A stretch of 64,000 nt of DNA, from NCBI RefSeq assembly GCF_005780185.1, contig NZ_VBUI01000016.1, positions 41,833 to 105,832 on the forward strand, given 5' to 3'. A program made the translations under genes and the position numbers. How positions within the stretch are numbered: the first letter of the stretch is position 1; every line of letters starts with the position of its first letter. Of the stretch, positions 55,113 to 64,000 are shown piece after piece. This stretch comes from Halomonas urmiana. GTDB taxonomy: Bacteria > Pseudomonadota > Gammaproteobacteria > Pseudomonadales > Halomonadaceae. Below the pieces are notes generated by a model that searched no databases, had not been told where the DNA came from, and saw only the letters and a program-made list of their open reading frames with translations.

Positions 55113-55141
55113 CTTGAAAGCCGACCACGCTGACTCCATTG
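55113..55141 (+). promoter_or_regulatory. Sigma-32 (heat-shock) promoter of clpB
   Basis: CTTGAAA, 14 bases, then CTCCATTG, close to the sigma-32 consensus CTTGAAA-N(11-16)-CCCCATNT. It lies 73 bases before the clpB start, and ClpB is a classical sigma-32 target. Confidence 0.8.
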
Positions 55142-55214
55142 AAGCCCTCAAGACACATTGACAGGGCCAAGCGGCGCGTCCGAACGCGCCGCCATCCCGA
55201 TGGAGGAATCCCCC

Positions 55215-57797
<2,583 letters not shown>

Positions 57798-57911
57798 GGC
57801 CGCATGCCGTAAAGCCGCGTCACACGGCGCCACAAAGCGTTACTTTGCCGCCCGGTCGCCCGGGCGGCAGCGGTCTATACTGAGATTCAGGTTGCGTCCT
57901 GTAACCCCCTT

Positions 57912-57945
57912 GCCCGTCCCTCCCCGCGAGTGGACGGGCTCTTTT
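57912..57945 (+). terminator. Rho-independent terminator upstream of ilvIH
   Basis: Stem GCCCGTCC / GGACGGGC with 12-base loop followed by TCTTTTG. Either the clpB terminator or an attenuator of a long ilvIH leader. Confidence 0.7.
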
Positions 57946-58012
57946 GTGGTGGCCCGGATGGCCGACCACCTTGCCGAATGGCCCTTCATGGGCTACTCAC
58001 GCGGTTTCCGCG

Positions 58013-58026
58013 GTTGACACGTCAAC
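58013..58026. promoter_or_regulatory. Palindrome over a -35 element before ilvIH
   Basis: GTTGAC and GTCAAC arms around AC. The left arm contains a perfect -35 TTGACA, with a moderate -10 (TGGAAT, 15-base spacer) after it. It looks like an operator that would block the promoter; the regulator is unknown (Lrp and IlvY are candidates). Confidence 0.45.
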
Positions 58027-58338
58027 AATGCTAATGGAATCTTGAGCGTTCCTGATACGGGCGCGGATACCAGTGGGCCACCCCCCATCCCCGCGTGAAG
58101 GGTAGGCCGAGTGCCTCTACCCGCCGAAGGACTTCCGGGTCCGGGCCAACCGCCCGGCCTGGCCAACGCCCCGACGCGGCAATCCGCCGTGATGAGAGTG
58201 CAGGCCCCAACAGGGCCCTTACTGCCAGGGTTTGGCATCAGGTGCCGGCATGGCCGGCAGCGGCATACCGCCGCACTCGACTTCGTGTCCCGACGGCGGA
58301 CACGGATCGCACTCGAGACCTCCAGGGGAGATACATCT

Positions 58339-60063
58339 GTGGAACTGCTTTCCGGCGCAGACATGATTGCCCGCTTCCTCCAGGACGAGGGCGTCGAATA
58401 TATCTATGGGTATCCCGGCGGGGCGGCGCTGCACATCTACGACGCGCTGTTTCGTCAGGACAAGGTCAAGCACATCCTGGTGCGCCACGAACAGGCCGCC
58501 ACGCATGCCGCCGATGGCTACGCTAGAGCCTCCGGCAAACCCGGCACGGTGCTGGTGACCTCCGGACCCGGGGCGACCAACGCCGTCACCGGCATCGCCA
58601 CCGCCTACATGGACTCGATTCCTATGGTGGTGCTGTGTGGCCAGGTGATGAGCCACCTGATCGGTGACGACGCCTTCCAGGAGACCGACATCGTCGGCGT
58701 GACCCGGCCGATCGTGAAGCACAGCTTCTCGATCAGGCATCCGAGCGAGATTCCCGAAGTCCTCAAGAAGGCCTATTACCTGGCCGCGACCGGGCGTCCC
58801 GGTCCGGTGGTGGTGGACATTCCCAAGGACATGACCGCGCCCACCGAACGCTACGAGTACGTCTACCCCAAGAAGGTCAAGATGCGCTCGTACAACCCGA
58901 TCACCCGCGGCCATACCGGTCAGATCAAGAAGGCCGTGGAGCTGATGCTCAAGGCGCGGCGCCCGGTCTTCTACACCGGCGGCGGCGTGGTCACCGGCAA
59001 CGCCTGCGAGGGGTTGACCGACCTGGTGCGGCGGCTGGGCTATCCGATCACCACCACGCTGATGGGCATCGGCGCCTATCCGCAGAGCGATCGGCAGTGC
59101 CTGGGGTGGCTGGGCATGCACGGCTCCTATGAGTCGAACATGGCCATGCACCATGCCGACCTGATCATCGCCATCGGCGCCCGCTTCGACGATCGGGTCA
59201 CCAACAACACCTCCAAGTTCTGCCCCACCGCCAAGATCGTCCACGTCGACATCGACCCGAGCTCGATCTCCAAGACGGTGCGCGCCGACGTGCCGATCGT
59301 CGGGCCGGCGGGCAGCGTGATCAACGAGATGATCAGCCTGGTCCAGGGCAAGGAGATTGCCCATCCTGAGGCGCTGGCCGACTGGTGGACGCAGATCGAC
59401 GGCTGGCGCGAGGAGCGCCAGGGCCAACTCTACGAGCCGTCCAAGGCCGATGAGCCGATCAAGCCCCAGGAGGTCATCGAGGCGCTGTGCCGGGCGACCC
59501 GTGGCGAGGCCTACGTGACCACCGATGTGGGTCAGCACCAGATGTTCGCGGCCCAGTACTACAAGTTCGACAAGCCCAATCGCTTCATCACCTCCGGCGG
59601 GCTCGGCACCATGGGCTTCGGCTTCCCGGCGGCCATGGGCATCAAGCACAACTTCCCCGACGAGCAGGTGATCTGCGTGACCGGGGAGGGCAGCTTCCAG
59701 ATGATGATGCAGGAGCTCTCGACCTGTAAGCAGTTCGGGGGTGGCGTGAAGATCGTCAACCTCAATAACGCCTCGCTGGGCATGGTGCGCCAGTGGCAGG
59801 ACCTGAACTACAAGTCCCGCCATGCGCACTCCTACATGGAGTCGCTGCCCGACTTCCAGCAGTTGATCGAAGCATATGGCTTCACCGCGCTGCGGGTGGA
59901 GACACTGGCGGATCTCGAGCCGGCACTGGAAAGGACCTTTGCCGACAAGCACGAGTTGGTGTTTCTCGATGTTCTCGTCGACCCGCACGAGCACGTCTAT
60001 CCGATGCATGTGCCCCTGGGCTCCATGCGTGACATGCTGCTTTCCAAGACGGAGCGGACCTGA
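58339..60063 (+). CDS. ilvI: Acetolactate synthase large subunit
   Basis: 574 aa. Catalytic Glu in ILVRHEQAATHAADGYARAS, ThDP motif GEGSFQMMMQELS...NLNN (GEG in place of GDG, which I also recall from Pseudomonas IlvI). First common step of valine, leucine and isoleucine synthesis. GTG start at 58339 with AGGGGAGA upstream; an open frame upstream to 58111 shows no conserved character. Overlaps ilvH by one base. Confidence 0.95.
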   Translation: MELLSGADMIARFLQDEGVEYIYGYPGGAALHIYDALFRQDKVKHILVRHEQAATHAADGYARASGKPGTVLVTSGPGATNAVTGIATAYMDSIPMVVLCGQVMSHLIGDDAFQETDIVGVTRPIVKHSFSIRHPSEIPEVLKKAYYLAATGRPGPVVVDIPKDMTAPTERYEYVYPKKVKMRSYNPITRGHTGQIKKAVELMLKARRPVFYTGGGVVTGNACEGLTDLVRRLGYPITTTLMGIGAYPQSDRQCLGWLGMHGSYESNMAMHHADLIIAIGARFDDRVTNNTSKFCPTAKIVHVDIDPSSISKTVRADVPIVGPAGSVINEMISLVQGKEIAHPEALADWWTQIDGWREERQGQLYEPSKADEPIKPQEVIEALCRATRGEAYVTTDVGQHQMFAAQYYKFDKPNRFITSGGLGTMGFGFPAAMGIKHNFPDEQVICVTGEGSFQMMMQELSTCKQFGGGVKIVNLNNASLGMVRQWQDLNYKSRHAHSYMESLPDFQQLIEAYGFTALRVETLADLEPALERTFADKHELVFLDVLVDPHEHVYPMHVPLGSMRDMLLSKTERT

Positions 60064-60554
60064 TGCGCCATATCATCTCGATTCTGATGGAAAACGAACC
60101 GGGCGCCCTGTCTCGCGTGGTGGGGCTGTTCTCGCAGCGCAACTTCAACATCGAAACGCTGAACGTGGCGCCCACCGAGGACCCCAGCCTGTCGCGGCTG
60201 ACCGTGACCACCGTCGGGGACGACCGGGTGATCGAGCAGATCACCAAGCACCTCAACAAGCTGATCGACGTGGTCAAGCTGGTGGACCTGACCGAGGGCA
60301 ACCACATCGAGCGCGAGCTGATGCTGGTCAAGGTCAAGGCCCTGGGCGCGGCCCGCGACGAGGTGAAACGCACCGTGGACATCTTCCGCGCGCAGATCGT
60401 CGACGTGACGCCGAGCCTCTACACGGTGCAGATCACCGGCGATGCGGGCAAGCTGGATGCCTTCCTGCAGGCTATGGCGCCGGTGGGGCTGCTCGAGGTG
60501 GCGCGCACCGGGGTCTCGGGCATCGCCCGGGGCGACAAGGTCCTGTCCCTGTAG
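60063..60554 (+). CDS. ilvH: Acetolactate synthase small (regulatory) subunit
   Basis: 163 aa. N-terminal ACT domain (HIISILMENEPGALSRVVGL, FNIETLNVAPTEDPSLSRLT) that binds valine for feedback control, then the activating C-terminal domain. TGATG overlap with ilvI. A terminator follows at 60587. Confidence 0.97.
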   Translation: MRHIISILMENEPGALSRVVGLFSQRNFNIETLNVAPTEDPSLSRLTVTTVGDDRVIEQITKHLNKLIDVVKLVDLTEGNHIERELMLVKVKALGAARDEVKRTVDIFRAQIVDVTPSLYTVQITGDAGKLDAFLQAMAPVGLLEVARTGVSGIARGDKVLSL

Positions 60555-60586
60555 CTTTTCCTGCAAGAGTGCCATCTGCCGGACTA

Positions 60587-60620
60587 CGAAGGCCGCCCCT
60601 CGGGACGGCCTTCGTGTCTT
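60587..60620. terminator. Terminator after ilvIH, convergent with ilvY
   Basis: Stem CGAAGGCCG / CGGCCTTCG with further pairing (CCC/GGG) inside, followed by TGTCTT. ilvY ends just beyond it, so it may serve both strands. Confidence 0.75.
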
Positions 60621-60633
60621 CAGGGGCGGTGGT

Positions 60634-61521
60634 TCAGCGCTCCGCGACCTCGTCCCAGAGGGCGGCGATCAGCGGGCTCTTCAGGCGGCGCTCGAGCACG
60701 CAGAGGCCGACGTCATAGTGGGGCAGCTCCGGCTTGACCGGCAGGATCCGCACCCGCTCCGCCAGCGGACTGGTGTCGAGCACGATACGCGGTACCACGC
60801 CGAGGCCGAAGCCCAGTCCCACCATGCTGACGATCGCCTCGTGACCGGCCACCTGAGCGTAGATGCGCGGCGCCACGCCCAGTGCTCGAAACCAGGTATC
60901 GCTGTACTGGCGGGACAGGCCGGCCTCGGAGAGGATCATCGGCACCTCGCGCCACTGCTCGGCCGAGGGCGACTCGGGTGTGGTCGGGATCCAGTCGTGG
61001 GCCGCGTGGGGCGCGATGAACACCAGCGGCGAGCGGGTCAGCGACTTGAAGCCCAGCGCATCGGGAGACTGGCGCGGCCGCGGGGTGATCGCCATGTCCT
61101 CGTTGCCGGCCAGCACCCGCTGCAGCGACTGGGCCGGGTCGCCGGTGTGCAGCTTGAGCTCGATGCCGGGATGGCGGGTGCGAAACTCGCTGAGCAGTTC
61201 GTAGAGGAAGCTGTAGCTGGCGGTCACCGAGCAGTAGATGCTGATCTCACCGGTCAGGGTGCGCGCCTCGCTCATCAGCGACTGGCGCAGGGCCTCCCAC
61301 TCCTCCAGGGCCTCTCGGGCATAGGCCTGGAAGGTGCGACCCTGGCGGGTCAGCGCCACGTGGCGGTTGTCGCGCTCGAAGAGGGCGACGCCGAGGCTCT
61401 CCTCGAGCTGGCGGATGGTGCGCGAGAGCGTCGAGGGGCTGACGTGGCAGGCCTCGCTGGCGCGGCCGAAGTGCAGGGTTTCGGCCAGGGCGAGGAAGTG
61501 CTTGAGGGGGCGCATGTCCAT
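60634..61521 (-). CDS. ilvY: LysR-type activator IlvY
   Basis: 295 aa. MDMRPLKHFLALAETLHFGR and HVSPSTLSRTIRQLEESLG match E. coli IlvY (MDLRDLKTFLHLAESRHFGR) from memory; IYCSVTASYSFLYELL and GHEAIVSMVGLG are further shared blocks. It activates ilvC in response to acetolactate or acetohydroxybutyrate. Start at 61521 by this alignment; in-frame Mets at 61530 and 61656 are upstream alternatives. Divergent from ilvC as in E. coli. Confidence 0.93.
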   Translation of the reverse strand: MDMRPLKHFLALAETLHFGRASEACHVSPSTLSRTIRQLEESLGVALFERDNRHVALTRQGRTFQAYAREALEEWEALRQSLMSEARTLTGEISIYCSVTASYSFLYELLSEFRTRHPGIELKLHTGDPAQSLQRVLAGNEDMAITPRPRQSPDALGFKSLTRSPLVFIAPHAAHDWIPTTPESPSAEQWREVPMILSEAGLSRQYSDTWFRALGVAPRIYAQVAGHEAIVSMVGLGFGLGVVPRIVLDTSPLAERVRILPVKPELPHYDVGLCVLERRLKSPLIAALWDEVAER

Positions 61522-61531
61522 GGTCGGCATT

Positions 61532-61581
61532 ATTGCATAAATTGGCACATGGCATTGCAAATATCGCGTTTTACGCAACGC
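61532..61581. promoter_or_regulatory. Candidate IlvY operators
   Basis: ATTGCA occurs twice 22 bases apart (61532, 61554), the second ending in TGCAA that mirrors the first TTGCA. GCGTT / AACGC arms lie at 61566-61581. The place between ilvY and ilvC fits paired operators. Confidence 0.5.
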
Positions 61582-61595
61582 AGCCGCTGGCGTAA

Positions 61596-62729
<1,134 letters not shown>

Positions 62730-62754
62730 TCACGGCGATCCGTCTCGACTGACA

Positions 62755-62780
62755 CGAGGGCGCGGACATCCGCGCCCTCG
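62755..62780 (+). terminator. GC-rich hairpin after ilvC
   Basis: Perfect 11-bp stem CGAGGGCGCGG / CCGCGCCCTCG with loop ACAT, 25 bases after the stop. There is no T-run. Confidence 0.55.
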
Positions 62781-62897
62781 GTGCGTTCGGGCCCCGGGGA
62801 GAGCAATCGGGAGAGGAAAGGGAGAGCGGCGCCCCCGTGAGTGTTTCGTCACGGTGTGTGTAGAATGGAATGACACCCAAGGCGATGGAAAAGACAG

Positions 62898-63734
62898 ATG
62901 AGTCGGGATCCGCACAGCAGTGAGCATGAGCCAGGTCAGTCGGGCGAAGAGGATCTTGCGAGCACCTTCGTGCGTGAATCGGAGGTCATCGAGGAGGCCG
63001 AGGAGGGCGGCAAGAAGATTCGTCGCAAGGGTGTCTATCTGTTGCCCAACCTGTTCACCACTTCGGCGCTGTTCTCCGGCTTCTTCGCCATGGTGGCCGC
63101 CGTCAACGGCGACTTCACCAACGCGTCGATCGCCATCTTCATCGCCATGGTGCTGGATGGCCTGGACGGTCGGGTGGCTCGGCTGACCAATACTCAGAGC
63201 GACTTCGGTGCCGAGTACGACAGTCTCTCAGATATGCTCTCCTTCGGGGTGGCGCCGGGCTTGGTGGCCTTCATCTGGATCCTGCAGGATATCGGCAAGA
63301 CCGGCTGGGTGGTCGCCTTCCTCTACGTGGCCTGCGCCGCCCTGCGCCTGGCGCGCTTCAACGTGCAGATCGGCAGCGTCGACAAGAAGTGGTTCATCGG
63401 CCTGCCGAGCCCCTCGGCGGCGGCCCTGGTGGCGGCCAGCGTCTGGACCTTCCACAGCTTCGATGCCGATGCCTTCGGCTTCAAGCTGCTGATGCTCTTC
63501 GTGGTGGGCGCCGCCGGGGTGCTGATGGTCAGCAACATCCGCTACTACAGCTTCAAGGACGTGGACCTGAAGGGGCCGGTGCCCTTCGTCTTCCTGCTGG
63601 CTATCGTGCTGGGCTTCGTGGTGATCTCCATCGAGCCCTCGGTGATGCTGCTGCTGCTGTTCGGTGCCTACGTGGCCTCCGGGCCGGTAATGGCACTGAT
63701 GCGCAAGCTGAAGCACTCGCCCTCCGCCAGCTGA
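62898..63734 (+). CDS. pssA: CDP-diacylglycerol-serine O-phosphatidyltransferase
   Basis: 278 aa with about eight membrane segments after an acidic 40-residue cytoplasmic lead. CDP-alcohol phosphotransferase motif DGLDGRVARL...GAEYDSLSD (D-G-x2-A-R-x8-G-x3-D-x3-D) is complete. It makes phosphatidylserine, precursor of phosphatidylethanolamine. Membrane-type PssA, not the E. coli PLD-type. Common neighbour of ilvC in halomonads and pseudomonads. Confidence 0.94.
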   Translation: MSRDPHSSEHEPGQSGEEDLASTFVRESEVIEEAEEGGKKIRRKGVYLLPNLFTTSALFSGFFAMVAAVNGDFTNASIAIFIAMVLDGLDGRVARLTNTQSDFGAEYDSLSDMLSFGVAPGLVAFIWILQDIGKTGWVVAFLYVACAALRLARFNVQIGSVDKKWFIGLPSPSAAALVAASVWTFHSFDADAFGFKLLMLFVVGAAGVLMVSNIRYYSFKDVDLKGPVPFVFLLAIVLGFVVISIEPSVMLLLLFGAYVASGPVMALMRKLKHSPSAS

Positions 63735-63757
63735 GCCGTTAGACTCGCCCCGCCACA

Positions 63758-63780
63758 ACGCCCGCCCTGCGCGGGCGTTC
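63758..63780 (+). terminator. Terminator after pssA
   Basis: Stem AACGCCCGC / GCGGGCGTT with 5-base loop followed by CGTGTCT. Confidence 0.65.
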
Positions 63781-63803
63781 GTGTCTCTGAAGGACAAAGG
63801 ATC

Positions 63804-63851
63804 TATCCACACCCGGTCGCGGCGTCGGTAGCAGGAAGGCGCTGTGGATAA
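63804..63851. promoter_or_regulatory. Two DnaA-box-like sites in inverted orientation
   Basis: CTATCCACA at 63804-63812 (one mismatch to TTATCCACA) and TGTGGATAA at 63843-63851 (perfect box on the minus strand). No AT-rich unwinding region or dnaA gene is near, so this is not an origin by itself. Confidence 0.5.
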
Positions 63852-63913
63852 GCCGGTCGTCACCGCCGCGTCACGCTCGCGACACGCGCCTGACATTTTT
63901 CTTCGCCGAGGCC

Positions 63914-63942
63914 TTGCACGGTTCCGGGGAAATCCGTAAAGT
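63914..63942 (+). promoter_or_regulatory. Strong promoter of rRNA-operon type
   Basis: -35 TTGCAC, 17 bases, -10 TAAAGT, then a GC-rich discriminator (ACGCATCCGC), preceded by TGACATTTTTCTTCG, which may act as an UP element. The layout resembles gammaproteobacterial rrn P1 promoters, and no gene starts before the window ends, so a 16S gene may follow outside. Confidence 0.5.
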
Positions 63943-64000
63943 ACGCATCCGCTGCCGGCAACGGGCAAACGTTGCAGGCGGTGTTGGTGGCAGAAGTGCT

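Larger units (their letters stand above)
57798..58338. other. 541-base gap: clpB end region and ilvIH leader
   Basis: No gene supported. It contains a 9-bp GC hairpin at 57847-57868, a possible -10 TATACT at 57876, the terminator-like hairpin at 57912, the GTTGAC palindrome at 58013 and about 300 bases of GC-rich leader in frame with ilvI. I found no leader peptide rich in branched-chain residues. Confidence 0.5.

Noticed and set aside
63804..63851. Replication origin at the DnaA-box pair
   Set aside because: Only two boxes, no AT-rich unwinding region, and no dnaA, gidA or parAB gene in the window.

Overview
The window reads as chromosome of a high-GC, moderately halophilic gammaproteobacterium, most likely Halomonadaceae (Halomonas or a close relative). 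This is judged from recognisable proteins and gene order (rplU-rpmA-obgE-proB, rpsT, murJ-ribF-ileS-lspA-fkpB-ispH, bamD/rluD-pgeF-clpB, ilvIH, ilvY/ilvC-pssA), not from a database search. No rRNA gene, complete mobile element, CRISPR array or prophage was found.

Layout. 0-1.8 kb: the 5' part of rapA, a TlpA-like membrane thioredoxin and a small membrane protein. 1.9-12.4 kb: catabolic cluster A, with a class III omega-aminotransferase and its LysR regulator, then a tight six-gene leftward operon (aldehyde dehydrogenase, aberrant M19 dipeptidase homologue, BCCT transporter, unrecognised 583-aa protein, DUF3726-like protein, RidA) divergent from a second LysR gene. 12.5-14.1 kb: UspA and a DUF808 membrane protein. 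14.1-21.4 kb: cluster B, a leftward operon of a TRAP transporter, a three-subunit flavin/[2Fe-2S] amino-acid or opine dehydrogenase and a second RidA, divergent from an OccR/NocR-like LysR gene. 21.5-28.8 kb: cluster C, a leftward gbuA - YjiH transporter - aruI-like - kauB-like operon for 2-ketoarginine to 4-aminobutyrate, divergent from a PAS/sigma-54 activator. The shared control region shows a -24/-12 promoter and three copies of an 18-bp palindrome. Cluster C lies between an intact tRNA-Pro gene and a decayed copy of a tRNA-Pro-like 3' half, like an old tRNA-targeted insertion.

29-42 kb is core housekeeping: ispB, ribosomal protein genes, obgE, proB, murJ, ribF, ileS, lspA, fkpB, ispH. 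42.3-45.5 kb is an AT-richer type IV pilus minor-pilin operon (PilE-, FimT-, PilV-, PilW- and PilX-like) with no PilY1 gene after it. 45.5-47.4 kb holds REP-like repeats, two tandem paralogues of unknown function and a perfect 19-bp hairpin. 47.5-54.9 kb: a separate FimT-like pseudopilin, a PP0621-like protein, nadE, a GGDEF protein, bamD, rluD and pgeF. 55-63.7 kb: an octamer tandem repeat, clpB with a sigma-32-type promoter, ilvIH, ilvY/ilvC and pssA. The last 200 bases hold two DnaA-box-like sites and a strong promoter of rRNA-operon type pointing out of the window.

How the genes may work together (inference): clusters B and C form a plausible route in which a guanidino amino acid or arginine-derived opine is imported by TRAP, oxidised by the flavoenzyme complex, its imine hydrolysed by RidA, the 2-ketoarginine decarboxylated (AruI), oxidised (KauB) and cleaved to 4-aminobutyrate and urea (GbuA). 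The aminotransferase and dehydrogenase of cluster A could take the product further, but cluster A more likely serves its own, unidentified BCCT substrate. Cluster A's operon is the best candidate for an undescribed pathway.
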